In this document: positions 1-8,405 of the stretch, piece by piece
Numbering within the stretch: position 1 is the stretch's first letter
Layout of the letters: every line of letters begins with the position of its first letter
Assembly: GCA_012960835.1 (NCBI GenBank)
Contig: DUAL01000218.1
Coordinates: 1 to 15,992, forward strand
DNA: 15,992 nt
From: Flavobacteriales bacterium
GTDB taxonomy: Bacteria; Bacteroidota; Bacteroidia; Flavobacteriales; BACL11
Reading direction: 5' to 3'
Position numbers and translations under genes: made by a program
The notes under the pieces: model-generated
Database searches by the model: none
Seen by the model: the letters and a program-made list of their open reading frames with translations, nothing else
What the model was told of the DNA's origin: nothing

Positions 1-18
1 AGATTGTAAATCGGAAGA

Positions 19-1017
19 TTAATTTATTATTCTTTTCTGCAAATCAGCAGATATAAAAGTATTCCACTTCCCATTTTTATTGGTGTAGACAAGATAAATT
101 TCAATTTCAGGATGAGATTTTACAAATTGCTTGCTTCTTCTAACTCCCATTACCATAAATGCAGTAGCATAAGCATCCGCTAGCATGCAATTATCATGAA
201 TAACCGTAACGCTTAATAATCTGTTTTGAGTTGGAAATCCGGTAAAAGGATTAATAGTGTGAGCGTATTTCACCCCATCTTTTTCATAAAATTTTCTGTA
301 ATTACCAGAAGTAGCCAATGCCTTATTTTCTAAATTCAAGATAAACTGAAAACGCTCATTTTCATCTATATTTTCAGAAGGCTTATCCACTCCCACTCTC
401 CAAGTGTTTCCGTCTGCATTTTTACCTTTTGCCAAAAGTTCGCCACCTACTTCAATTAAATAATTGCTATACCCTTTTGCTTGCAGAAATTGTGCTATCA
501 CATCCACTGTATATCCTTGTGCAATGGCATTGAAATCCAACCTCATTCCTTTTGGCAAGACCAAGGAATCAGCAATCAAACTGATTTTATCAAACCCAAC
601 ATAAGGCAAAATTTTTCTGAACTTTGCAGAGTCAATTACCAAGGAATCACCCAATTTATACTTATAAAATCCCCAAGCATTTACAAGGGGTGAAACTGAA
701 CAATCAAAATTCCCTTCACTTTCCAAAAACACCTTCTGAGCACCTTTGAATACAGTATTGAATAGCGTATCTGTTTTCACATCCTCACCCTTATTTAATT
801 TTGAAATAAGTGAGTAGTCCTTATAAATGGAAAGAGAACTATCTATTTCTTTGAAAATACTATCTATCTGAAAATGAAAATCCTTTCCACCATTACTCAT
901 GTACTGAATATGATAATAAGTCCCTTGCGCCTCTCCTGAATTTTTAACTAAAATTCTATTATCAGAAGATGAACACGCACATAAAATTAGAAGGAATAAA
1001 TAGAGAATATTTTTCAT
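19..1017 (-). CDS. apbE: FAD:protein FMN transferase (ApbE family), lipoprotein
   Basis: ApbE enzymes use FAD and Mg2+ to attach FMN covalently to Thr/Ser of target proteins, such as Na+-translocating NADH:quinone reductase and Rnf subunits, on the periplasmic face. The 332-residue length fits the family. A lipoprotein signal peptide ends in a lipobox (L-C-A-C, lipidated Cys15), so the enzyme is probably membrane-anchored. Visible motifs are DFNAIAQGYTVD (161-172), IEVGGELLAKG (188-198), ATSGNYRKFY (235-244), HTINPFTGFP (253-262) and the C-terminal metal-binding stretch LADAYATAFM (279-288). It diverges from the DUF1801 gene across 121 bases, and a -7 box lies 5 bases upstream of the ATG. In many Bacteroidota apbE sits beside nqr genes; the window ends before that can be checked. 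The family call is very secure; the target protein is unknown. Confidence 0.95.
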   Translation of the reverse strand: MKNILYLFLLILCACSSSDNRILVKNSGEAQGTYYHIQYMSNGGKDFHFQIDSIFKEIDSSLSIYKDYSLISKLNKGEDVKTDTLFNTVFKGAQKVFLESEGNFDCSVSPLVNAWGFYKYKLGDSLVIDSAKFRKILPYVGFDKISLIADSLVLPKGMRLDFNAIAQGYTVDVIAQFLQAKGYSNYLIEVGGELLAKGKNADGNTWRVGVDKPSENIDENERFQFILNLENKALATSGNYRKFYEKDGVKYAHTINPFTGFPTQNRLLSVTVIHDNCMLADAYATAFMVMGVRRSKQFVKSHPEIEIYLVYTNKNGKWNTFISADLQKRIIN

Positions 1018-1022
1018 AGGAA

Positions 1023-1030
1023 CAAAGATA
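1023..1030 (-). promoter_or_regulatory. Bacteroidota -7 box for apbE
   Basis: Read on the minus strand this is TATCTTTG, a perfect match to the TAnnTTTG consensus used by the Bacteroidota primary sigma factor. It ends 5 bases before the apbE ATG. No TTG -33 box is seen upstream. A transcript starting about 5-7 bases after the box would begin at or next to the start codon. Confidence 0.6.
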
Positions 1031-1047
1031 GAGATAGTTGCTCGTTT

Positions 1048-1077
1048 TCAGTTGTTAGTTGTTAGAAATTAGTTTGA
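1048..1077. repeat. degenerate AT-rich intergenic repeat (TTAG type)
   Basis: Short tandem direct repeats of the form GTTGTTAG and GTTAG run into TTAGAAATTAGTTTGA (1062-1077). The last part resembles the minus-strand sequence at 4332-4348 (TTAGAAGTTAGATTTGA), which also lies between genes. Such degenerate tracts are my recollection of intergenic DNA in Bacteroidota; their function is unknown. Confidence 0.4.
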
Positions 1078-1126
1078 CATAAGAAAAGTCTAAAATCTTA
1101 ATACTACCTACTAAAATCTGATTTAC

Positions 1127-1134
1127 TATCTTTG
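1127..1134 (+). promoter_or_regulatory. Bacteroidota -7 box for DUF1801 gene
   Basis: The sequence TATCTTTG matches TAnnTTTG exactly and ends 4 bases before the ATG at 1139. No TTG -33 element was found at the usual distance. The position implies a leaderless or nearly leaderless message and supports the ATG at 1139 as the start. Confidence 0.55.
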
Positions 1135-1138
1135 AAAA

Positions 1139-1597
1139 ATGAAAATTAAAGCAAATAGTATTTCAGAATATTTGGAAAATATTCCAGATGAACGCAAAAA
1201 AGTAATGCAAAAACTAATTACTACAATTAGAAAAAACCTACCAAAAGGATTTGCTGAGCAATTAGGATATGGCATGCCCGCTTGGGTTGTTCCTCATTCA
1301 CTTTACTCTGATGGTTACCATTGTACACCAGAATTGCCATTACCTTTTATTAATGTTGCCTCTCAAAAGAATTTTATAGCTCTTTACCACATGGGAGTTT
1401 ACGCTAATCCTGAGCTTTTAAATTGGTTTGTAAGTGAATACCCAAAATATTGCAAATACAAATTAGATATGGGGAAATCTTGTGTTCGTTTCAAAAAAAT
1501 GGAAGATATACCTTTTGATTTAATAGGAGAACTTTGCAGTAAAATGAGTCCTAAAGATTGGATTAAATTGTATAAAGAGAAATTACCTCCACATTAA
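1139..1597 (+). CDS. DUF1801 domain-containing protein
   Basis: A 152-residue soluble protein with hallmarks of the DUF1801 (YdhG-like) family: an N-terminal helical stretch, LGYGMPAW (42-49), FIALYHMG (79-86), DMGKSCVRFKK (110-120) and IPFDLI (124-129). Some relatives have been linked to iron delivery, but the function of this type is not established and I assign none. There is no signal peptide or membrane segment. The gene diverges from apbE and converges with argS, with only 6 bases between the two stop codons and no terminator hairpin visible there. The start is supported by the -7 box 4 bases upstream. Confidence 0.88.
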   Translation: MKIKANSISEYLENIPDERKKVMQKLITTIRKNLPKGFAEQLGYGMPAWVVPHSLYSDGYHCTPELPLPFINVASQKNFIALYHMGVYANPELLNWFVSEYPKYCKYKLDMGKSCVRFKKMEDIPFDLIGELCSKMSPKDWIKLYKEKLPPH

Positions 1598-1603
1598 TAT
1601 CAG

Positions 1604-3373
1604 CTACATCCTGTCCGGCACACCAGCACCCAACAAGCGCATAGCCGTTTGTATTACCTCACCTACTTTAGTTGAAAGTCCTAATCGGAAATTAATCAGT
1701 TCTTCACTTTCAGCAGTTAGGATAGCCGTATTTTGGTAGTAGTTATTGAATTCTTTTACCAAGTCATACACATAGTTAGCTACAAGTGCTGGGCTATAAT
1801 TAGCGGCTGCTTCTTGTATCACTTCAGGGAATTCAGTCAATGCTTTAATGATTTCTTGTTCCTTAGCCGTAATAGCAACTGCAGTTGGCATTTTCACTTC
1901 AGCAGTATGCTTTCTTTTAAGCGATTGAATACGCGCATAAGTATATTGTATAAAAGGCCCAGTATTTCCGTTAAAATCTATGGATTCTTTAGGGTCAAAA
2001 AGCATACGCTTTCTAGGGTCAACTTTTAATAAAAAATATTTTAATGCTCCCATACCAACTATTTCATAGAGTGCATTTGCCTCTTCATCCGTCATGCCTT
2101 CTAACTTCCCTAATTCCTTTGCTATACTTTTGGCTGTATCCACCATTTCTTGCATAAAATCATCAGCATCCACCACAGTACCTTCACGTGATTTCATTCT
2201 ACCAGAAGTTAAGTCTACCATTCCATAGGATAAATGATAACAGTTTTTTGCCCAATCATAGCCTAATTTATCAAGGATTAAAAACAGCACCTTAAAGTGA
2301 TAGTCTTGCTCATTGGCAACTGTATAAGCCATGTTTGAGAAATTGAAATCTTCATATCTTTGTATAGCTGTTCCAATATCTTGAGTCATGTAAACAGCCG
2401 TTCCATCCGAACGTAAAATTATCTTTTCATCCAATCCTTCTTCTGATAAATCTATCCATACCGAGCCATCCTCCTTTTTATAAAACACTCCTTTTGAAAG
2501 ACCAATTTCCACTACCTTTTTCCCTAGTAAATAAGTATCACTTTCATAATAGTCTTGATCAAAGTTCACTCCCAATCTTTTGTAAGTAACAGCAAATCCA
2601 TCAAATACCCATTTGTTCATTTTCTCCCAAAGCGCTCTTACAGTCGGTTCTTTTGCTTCCCAGCTTAAGAGCATTTCTTGTGCTTTCTTAAAGATAGGAG
2701 CTTCTTTTTCAGCTTGCTCTTTTTCCATTCCTGAAGCAATTAAATCAGCAATTTCTTTTTTGTAGCGCTTATCAAATTCTACATAATATTTCCCCACTAA
2801 ATGATCCCCTTTTATTCCAGAAGACTCAGGTGTTTCTCCATTGCTAAAATCCTGCCAAGCCACCATTGATTTGCAAATATGTATTCCTCTATCATTAATG
2901 ACTTGTACCTTCTTTACGTTCTTACCACTTGCCTTAAGTATCTCAGCAACAGAATAGCCCAAAAAATTATTTCGTAAATGCCCTAAGTGAATTGGCTTGT
3001 TTGTATTTGGTGATGAATATTCTACTAAATAAGTAGGTGCGTTTTTATCAGCTTTTACCACTCCATAATCAGTAGTATTGTATGCTGTAACAAAGAGATT
3101 GTACCAATATTCTTGTGTAATTTCTAAGTTCAAGAATCCTTTTACCACATTAAAATCAGCAACCTCAGCAACCTTTTCTTTCAGATAGTTTCCTATTTCT
3201 TCAGCTGTTTGTTCAGGCCCTTTTTTTGATGCTCTCAATAGTGGAAATACTACCAAAGTAATGTCTCCCTTAAAATCCTTTCTGGTTTTTTGAAATTGAA
3301 TACTTTGCTCAGTTGCTGAATACAATTCAGTTAGGCACTTTTCTATTTCTTTTTCTAAAATTTGCTCAATCAT
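1604..3373 (-). CDS. argS: arginyl-tRNA synthetase
   Basis: This class I synthetase charges tRNA-Arg with arginine in the cytoplasm. Its 589 residues are typical for bacteria. An N-terminal Arg-tRNA-synthetase additional domain (about 1-90) is followed by the catalytic domain with the HIGH motif as HLGH (129-132) inside PNTNKPIHLGHLRNN. The KMSKS counterpart GRMKSREGTVV lies at 391-401. The C-terminal DALR anticodon-binding domain (about 470-589) ends in the usual form, AGVPDRM. The ATG lies 6 bases after the ctlX stop codon, so it is almost certainly cotranscribed with the two upstream arginine/citrulline enzymes. It ends 6 bases from the converging DUF1801 gene. Very secure. Confidence 0.97.
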   Translation of the reverse strand: MIEQILEKEIEKCLTELYSATEQSIQFQKTRKDFKGDITLVVFPLLRASKKGPEQTAEEIGNYLKEKVAEVADFNVVKGFLNLEITQEYWYNLFVTAYNTTDYGVVKADKNAPTYLVEYSSPNTNKPIHLGHLRNNFLGYSVAEILKASGKNVKKVQVINDRGIHICKSMVAWQDFSNGETPESSGIKGDHLVGKYYVEFDKRYKKEIADLIASGMEKEQAEKEAPIFKKAQEMLLSWEAKEPTVRALWEKMNKWVFDGFAVTYKRLGVNFDQDYYESDTYLLGKKVVEIGLSKGVFYKKEDGSVWIDLSEEGLDEKIILRSDGTAVYMTQDIGTAIQRYEDFNFSNMAYTVANEQDYHFKVLFLILDKLGYDWAKNCYHLSYGMVDLTSGRMKSREGTVVDADDFMQEMVDTAKSIAKELGKLEGMTDEEANALYEIVGMGALKYFLLKVDPRKRMLFDPKESIDFNGNTGPFIQYTYARIQSLKRKHTAEVKMPTAVAITAKEQEIIKALTEFPEVIQEAAANYSPALVANYVYDLVKEFNNYYQNTAILTAESEELINFRLGLSTKVGEVIQTAMRLLGAGVPDRM

Positions 3374-3379
3374 AATTGT

Positions 3380-4312
3380 TTACTTTTTAGGCAAAAACAC
3401 TTCAGCCATCATACATCTTGCACTTCCACCACCACATGCCTCAATGGTATCTAGAGAGCTATATATAATAGGACAATGATTTTCAATGGTTTTAATTTGA
3501 CTTTCTGATAAACTATTATAAGCTGAATTTGACATCACAAGATATGGTTTATCTCCCATTACTTGCAACATATTTCCTGCAAACCTTTGGTTTTGTTCTT
3601 CTGTTATTTCAATAATTTCCTTTGCTGTTTCTTTCAAGTTTTCCGCTACATTTTCTCTTTCCATCTCATCATCAATGGTATCCAAGCAGATAACTGCAAA
3701 AGTATCCGCTACACACATCATAACATTAGTATGGTAAATTGCCATACGCTCCCCATCAACATCCTGGTTGGCGGTAAAGCAAACTGGTCGGTAACCAAAC
3801 TCCCCACAGAATTGCATCACAGCAATCTCATCCGTACGGATAGAAATAGCCGCATAACAAATCTTATTCTCTCTATCTAGCACCACACTTCCTGTTCCTT
3901 CCAAAAATTTATCATGTTCCTCAAATTCTGTAAAATCTTTTATTTCTTCAATAGAAAAACCATGCTCATCCACCAAAGTATCAAAAATATCTTCTCGTCT
4001 TTCATCCCTTCTGTTTTCTGCATACATAGGGTAAAGCCCTACAATTCCATTTTCATGAAAAGAAACCCAATTGTTAGGAAATATTGAATCAGGGGTATCA
4101 GGATATTCTGTATCCTCAACCACCACCACATTTACTCCTGCATTTCTTAATTTATCTACAAATGCATTGAACTCACTTAAGGCATTTTCTTGCGTTTGCT
4201 CAGCAGTTAAATTAGCCAATACCTTTTGATAATAATTATTGACAGCCGTTTGCTTATTGTACCTAAAGCCCACTGGCTTTATCATCATTATTGTATTTGT
4301 AATCTGTTTCAT
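3380..4312 (-). CDS. ctlX: CtlX-type citrulline hydrolase (guanidino-modifying enzyme family)
   Basis: A 310-residue member of the pentein (guanidino-group modifying) superfamily that also holds arginine deiminase and dimethylargininase. It resembles CtlX, described as a citrulline utilization hydrolase that yields ornithine. Visible active-site signatures are PDSIFPNNW (74-82), the acidic LEGTGS (137-142), the catalytic His in YHTNVM (His194), and the nucleophilic Cys300 in GGGSARCMMAEVF near the C terminus. No signal peptide is present, so it is cytoplasmic. It starts 25 bases after the upstream arginine deiminase-like gene and ends 6 bases before argS. The family is secure; citrulline as substrate is inferred from similarity, and arginine or a methylated arginine remain possible. 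Confidence 0.85.
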   Translation of the reverse strand: MKQITNTIMMIKPVGFRYNKQTAVNNYYQKVLANLTAEQTQENALSEFNAFVDKLRNAGVNVVVVEDTEYPDTPDSIFPNNWVSFHENGIVGLYPMYAENRRDERREDIFDTLVDEHGFSIEEIKDFTEFEEHDKFLEGTGSVVLDRENKICYAAISIRTDEIAVMQFCGEFGYRPVCFTANQDVDGERMAIYHTNVMMCVADTFAVICLDTIDDEMERENVAENLKETAKEIIEITEEQNQRFAGNMLQVMGDKPYLVMSNSAYNSLSESQIKTIENHCPIIYSSLDTIEACGGGSARCMMAEVFLPKK

Positions 4313-4313
4313 C

Positions 4314-4350
4314 TATCTAATATCTATTATCTCAAATCTAACTTCTAATT
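4314..4350. repeat. degenerate AT-rich intergenic repeat between ctlX and its upstream gene
   Basis: On the minus strand this reads as loosely repeated TTAGA/ATAGA units, including TTAGAAGTTAGATTTGA (4332-4348), followed by ATAGATATTAGATAGAT. It fills the whole 25-base gap between two cotranscribed genes and overlaps the last codons of the upstream gene. It resembles the tract at 1062-1077. Confidence 0.35.
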
Positions 4351-5252
4351 AACGGCATTGTTGAACATCTTAAAAGCCCTTCCATTTTTGCTATTTCAGC
4401 ATAAGGAACTTCCTCTACTGTAAATCCTCTTTTCCTTAGCTCTGTATTTAACCTTGTAAATCCTTTTTCTGAAATAATAACGCTTTCTGAAATTGAAAAT
4501 ACATTGCAGTTCATATTGTACATTTCTTCTTTGCTTACTTTAATTATGTTTTCATTACCAAAATAATTCACTAAAAACTCAACATCTGCTGAATGCTTAA
4601 AACCATCCTTGTACATAATAGCCATATTTTTTCCTATCGGCTGAAAACAACAGTCCAAGTGCAAGGCATTTTCTCTTGGGTCATCATCCGATTTATTGAG
4701 TTCAAAACCTTTTACTTTTTTAGTAGGAAAAGTTTCAGTTAAAAATTCAACTCCTGCTTTGTTGGTTCTGGCAACTGTATATTTTTCAAAATCTTCTTTT
4801 TCAGAATACCCAACAAATACATAGTCATTCCATGGCATTACATCACCACCTTCAGCCCTTGCAATCAGTGGCATTTTTATAATATCCTTTTCAGGAATTT
4901 GACACAACACATCAGCCACAGCATTAATTTCTTTTTTTCTCTCTTCAATAATATTTGAAATTACCAATTTATCATCTACCACAAAAGTAATATCACGCGT
5001 AAAAATCTGATTCAATCCTTTGATATTTTTTGGTCTACATACTTTAATACCATACTTTTCAAAAACAGCAACAAATGCATCCATCTCCCTTCTAATATCT
5101 TCTTCAATGGGATAAGTTCCTGCCAATATATGTGCTCTTGATTTAGGGTCAATGCATTTGGAAAGTGTTGGCACACCCCCAAAGTCCTTTACTATTCCGA
5201 CAATTACCATTGCCAAAGAAGCCGTTTCATTATTTATTTTCAGATGAATCAT
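4338..5252 (-). CDS. arginine deiminase family protein (amidinotransferase/DDAH-like)
   Basis: A 304-residue pentein-superfamily protein. Residues that match the catalytic set of arginine deiminase and dimethylargininase are IFTRD (83-87), EGGD (134-137), HLD (198-200) and the terminal nucleophile Cys296 in LLRCSTMP. The likely reaction is hydrolysis of the guanidinium group of arginine, giving citrulline plus ammonia, or of dimethylarginine. It is the first gene of a minus-strand unit with ctlX and argS. The open frame extends to a TTG at 5294, but a promoter-like TTTG/TAAATTTG pair covers that stretch, so I take the ATG at 5252. Substrate choice between arginine and methylated arginine cannot be decided from the sequence. 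Confidence 0.8.
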   Translation of the reverse strand: MIHLKINNETASLAMVIVGIVKDFGGVPTLSKCIDPKSRAHILAGTYPIEEDIRREMDAFVAVFEKYGIKVCRPKNIKGLNQIFTRDITFVVDDKLVISNIIEERKKEINAVADVLCQIPEKDIIKMPLIARAEGGDVMPWNDYVFVGYSEKEDFEKYTVARTNKAGVEFLTETFPTKKVKGFELNKSDDDPRENALHLDCCFQPIGKNMAIMYKDGFKHSADVEFLVNYFGNENIIKVSKEEMYNMNCNVFSISESVIISEKGFTRLNTELRKRGFTVEEVPYAEIAKMEGLLRCSTMPLIRS

Positions 5253-5261
5253 TTCTGTTTG

Positions 5262-5295
5262 CAAATTTAATTTTTTAATTCTGCTTTTTACCAAA
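5262..5295 (-). promoter_or_regulatory. Bacteroidota promoter for arginine deiminase-like/ctlX/argS unit
   Basis: On the minus strand a -33-like TTTG (5295-5292) is followed, after 22 bases, by the -7 box TAAATTTG (5269-5262). The spacing falls within the range I recall for Flavobacterium promoters. The box ends 9 bases before the ATG at 5252. This is the only promoter in the window with both elements visible. It overlaps the longer TTG-initiated reading frame, which argues for the ATG start. Confidence 0.6.
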
Positions 5296-5384
5296 ATTCA
5301 TAATAGGATATTAAGGTATAATTATTAACAATTTATTGCTCATATAATAGTTATATTATCGGTACAATACTACATTAGTATTTG

Positions 5385-5392
5385 TATTTTTG
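5385..5392 (+). promoter_or_regulatory. Bacteroidota -7 box for ftsK
   Basis: TATTTTTG matches TAnnTTTG and ends 7 bases before the ATG at 5400. It overlaps the TTG at 5382 that would open the longest frame, so the ATG at 5400 is the better start. No TTG -33 element is visible at the expected distance. Confidence 0.5.
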
Positions 5393-5399
5393 GATTTAT

Positions 5400-7766
5400 A
5401 TGAATGTAAGATTAAAAACATCAAAAACGAAAAGTAGATTCAGATTTTCTAGAATTACTGCCCCTTTAAAAAACAAAAAAAACCATAAAAAGTTAGGGAT
5501 TATTATTCTGCTACTTACTTCTTATCTACTTATTGCTTTTATTTCTTTTTTGTTTAATTGGACAAACGATTTGGATAAAATAAGCGGAACGTGGGCTCAG
5601 GTAATCAGCAACTCTAAAATAATAGTGGAGAATAGTCTGGGAAAATTAGGCGCATTGGTTGCACATTGGTTTATTTATCAGGGTTTTGGAATTTCTTCTT
5701 TTATCCTTATTGCATTACTAATTATTATTGGACTTAAACTTTTGAAAATACAGACCTTACCATTAGGTAAATCAATCAAACATGGATTGCTGGCAATGAT
5801 TTGGATATCCATATTTTTAGGGCATTTCTTTAATGCTGATAATTTGATTTTAGGCGGTGGAGTTGGCTATGAAAGCAATATTTGGCTTAACGGCATGATT
5901 GGTTCAATTGGAACTAAATTATTGCTTGTTGTCTGTTTAATTGTAATTTGGTTTCCAGCTATAAAAATTAATTTTTCATTTTTGAAAGTCTGGTTAAACA
6001 AATTAAAACCTACTACAAGAATAGATACTGAAACAAAAATAGAAGTAGAAGAAGAGGAAAAGGAAAAGAAAGAGGACATCATCAATACACCTCCTGAAAT
6101 TAAAGTAGTTCAGCCAGAAATAGTTAATGAAGAGAAAGCAAAAAAACCAGAAGAGGAAGCTCAACAGAAATCAGATGATTTGAGTATGGAAGTAACTGAA
6201 AGTGAAAAGGAAGAAACCCTATCAGAGAAAGAAATAAAAGATAAACTGAAAGAATTGGGAGATTACGACCCTACTTTGGAACTATCTGAATATAAGATGC
6301 CGGGAATTGATTTACTGAAAGATTATGGAGAAAGTGAAATAAAAATAGACAAAGAGGAGTTGGAAGCAAATAAGGAAAGAATTGTGGAAACGCTTGGAAA
6401 TTATAGCATAGGCATTGACTCTATAAAAGCCACCATTGGGTCCACTATCACTCTTTATGAAATTGTGCCAGAAGCAGGAATTAGAATCTCGAAAATTAAA
6501 AACCTGGAAGATGATATAGCCCTTAGCTTGGCAGCAGAAGGAATTAGAATTATAGCCCCAATTCCTGGAAGAGGAACCATTGGTATTGAAGTACCTAATA
6601 AAAACAAGAATATAGTTTCCATGTTTGATGTGCTATCCTCTGAAAAGTTTCAGAATAGTAAAATGGAATTACCAATTGCTTTTGGGAAAACCATATCTAA
6701 CGAAACCTATGTAGTGGATTTAGCAAAAATGCCTCACCTGCTTATGGCGGGTGCAACTGGGCAAGGGAAATCAGTTGGGCTGAATGTAGTCTTGGCATCC
6801 TTATTGTATAAAAAGCACCCATCACAAATTAAGTTTGTATTGGTTGATCCAAAGAAAGTAGAACTATCACTTTTTAATAAAATTGAAAGACATTATTTGG
6901 CAAAACTCCCTGATTCGGAAGATGCAATAATTACCGATACCAAAAAGGTGGTGAATACCATAAAATCCCTTTGCATTGAGATGGACGAAAGATACGACTT
7001 GTGCAAGCAAGCACATTGTAGAAATATTGTGGAATACAATAAAAAGTTTATCGCACGAAAGCTAAATCCAAATGATGGACATAGATTTTTACCATACATA
7101 GTTTTGATTATTGATGAGTTTTCTGATTTAATAATGACAGCAGGAAAAGAGATTGAAACCCCTATTGCCCGCCTTGCACAATTGGCTCGTGCCATTGGTA
7201 TTCATTTGATTGTAGCTACGCAAAGACCATCTGTAAATGTAATTACAGGACTTATAAAAGCCAACTTCCCAGCAAGGGTTGCTTTTAGGGTAACTTCATC
7301 CACTGATTCCAGAACAATTATGGATAGTAAAGGAGCCGAACAATTAATAGGAATGGGCGATATGCTAATTTCAACTGGCAGTGATTTATCGCGTTTGCAA
7401 TGCGCTTTTATTGATACTCCTGAGGTAGATGCTATTTGTGATTATATTGGCGCGCAAAGGGCTTACCCTGATGCGCATATGCTGCCAGAATTTGTTGGAG
7501 AAGCAGAAACAGCTAATGGCGATATTAATTTAGATGAAAGAGATGCCTTGTTTGATGATGCGGCAAGAGTAATTGTAAAGCACCAACAGGGCTCCACCTC
7601 TATGATACAAAGAAGATTAAAACTGGGATACAACCGAGCAGGAAGAATAATAGATGAACTGGAAGCAGCCGGAATTGTTGGTCCTTTTGAAGGTAGTAAA
7701 GCAAGGCAAGTATTGGTTCGTGATGAAATGGCTTTGGAGGAATTAATAAATACATTAAACAATTAA
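5400..7766 (+). CDS. ftsK: DNA translocase FtsK
   Basis: This septum-anchored hexameric ATPase pumps chromosome ends through the closing division septum and helps resolve chromosome dimers. The 788-residue protein has four N-terminal membrane segments (about 32-53, 98-116, 127-144, 172-190). A charged Glu/Lys-rich linker follows (about 209-285), short compared with E. coli FtsK. The alpha/beta motor carries Walker A GATGQGKS (451-458), Walker B VLIIDEF (568-574) and VATQRPS (605-611). The C terminus (about 710-788) is a gamma winged-helix domain that would read orienting DNA sequences. It diverges from the arginine deiminase-like gene and is followed one base later by lolA. The start is chosen at the ATG because the -7 box overlaps the upstream TTG. 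Confidence 0.96.
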   Translation: MNVRLKTSKTKSRFRFSRITAPLKNKKNHKKLGIIILLLTSYLLIAFISFLFNWTNDLDKISGTWAQVISNSKIIVENSLGKLGALVAHWFIYQGFGISSFILIALLIIIGLKLLKIQTLPLGKSIKHGLLAMIWISIFLGHFFNADNLILGGGVGYESNIWLNGMIGSIGTKLLLVVCLIVIWFPAIKINFSFLKVWLNKLKPTTRIDTETKIEVEEEEKEKKEDIINTPPEIKVVQPEIVNEEKAKKPEEEAQQKSDDLSMEVTESEKEETLSEKEIKDKLKELGDYDPTLELSEYKMPGIDLLKDYGESEIKIDKEELEANKERIVETLGNYSIGIDSIKATIGSTITLYEIVPEAGIRISKIKNLEDDIALSLAAEGIRIIAPIPGRGTIGIEVPNKNKNIVSMFDVLSSEKFQNSKMELPIAFGKTISNETYVVDLAKMPHLLMAGATGQGKSVGLNVVLASLLYKKHPSQIKFVLVDPKKVELSLFNKIERHYLAKLPDSEDAIITDTKKVVNTIKSLCIEMDERYDLCKQAHCRNIVEYNKKFIARKLNPNDGHRFLPYIVLIIDEFSDLIMTAGKEIETPIARLAQLARAIGIHLIVATQRPSVNVITGLIKANFPARVAFRVTSSTDSRTIMDSKGAEQLIGMGDMLISTGSDLSRLQCAFIDTPEVDAICDYIGAQRAYPDAHMLPEFVGEAETANGDINLDERDALFDDAARVIVKHQQGSTSMIQRRLKLGYNRAGRIIDELEAAGIVGPFEGSKARQVLVRDEMALEELINTLNN

Positions 7767-7767
7767 G

Positions 7768-8403
7768 ATGAAAAAGATAATTACTTTATTTTTAAGTATT
7801 TGTATAAGCTTAACTAATGCAATAGGGCAAGATAAATTAGCTACTGATATATTAGCAAAATTAAGTGAAACCACAAAAATATACAGTTCTATTAGTATAG
7901 AATTTGACCACATTTTCACTAACAAAAGTGCTGGAATAAATGAGAAAAGTAGAGGAAAATTGGATTTGAAAGGTGAAAACTTTAGGATTGATATGCCTCA
8001 GCAACTCATAATAAATAATGGCACTACGCATTGGATTTATTTGAAAGAAATGAATGAGGTGCAAATTATGGATTATGACTTGGAAGATGAAGATGCCCTA
8101 AGCCCCAACAAACTTTTTACCGTTTATGATGAAGACTATAAAAGCGCTTATGTAGAGGCAAAATCAGTTAATGGAGTGCGAATTCATATCATTGACCTTT
8201 TCCCAAAGGAAAGTGGCCCAATTATGAAAATACGATTAACGATAAATGCACTAAAAAGCCAAATAAGTATTTTAGCACTTTACGATAAAAATGGAGGAAT
8301 TTACACCTACAATATTAAAAGTTTTAAAACCAATCAAGAACTCCCTCCTTTTAACTTTAATACTACCAACTATCCAGATGTTGAGGTAATTGATTTGAGG
8401 TAA
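7768..8403 (+). CDS. lolA: outer-membrane lipoprotein carrier protein LolA-like
   Basis: A 211-residue periplasmic protein of the LolA family, which shuttles lipoproteins from the inner to the outer membrane. A Sec signal peptide covers about residues 1-20, with probable cleavage after the AIG stretch before Gln21. The mature part alternates short beta strands in the LolA pattern, including GKLDLKGENFRIDMP (63-77) and a following TTHWIYLKEMNEVQIMDYD segment. The ATG lies one base after the ftsK stop, so the genes are cotranscribed and probably translationally coupled; ftsK-lolA neighbours are common in Bacteroidota. Which lipoproteins it carries is not visible. Confidence 0.88.
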   Translation: MKKIITLFLSICISLTNAIGQDKLATDILAKLSETTKIYSSISIEFDHIFTNKSAGINEKSRGKLDLKGENFRIDMPQQLIINNGTTHWIYLKEMNEVQIMDYDLEDEDALSPNKLFTVYDEDYKSAYVEAKSVNGVRIHIIDLFPKESGPIMKIRLTINALKSQISILALYDKNGGIYTYNIKSFKTNQELPPFNFNTTNYPDVEVIDLR

Positions 8404-8405
8404 AA

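Noticed and set aside
1..18. Possible gene or terminator at the left edge
   Set aside because: Only 18 bases lie beyond the apbE stop codon, too few to support any call.
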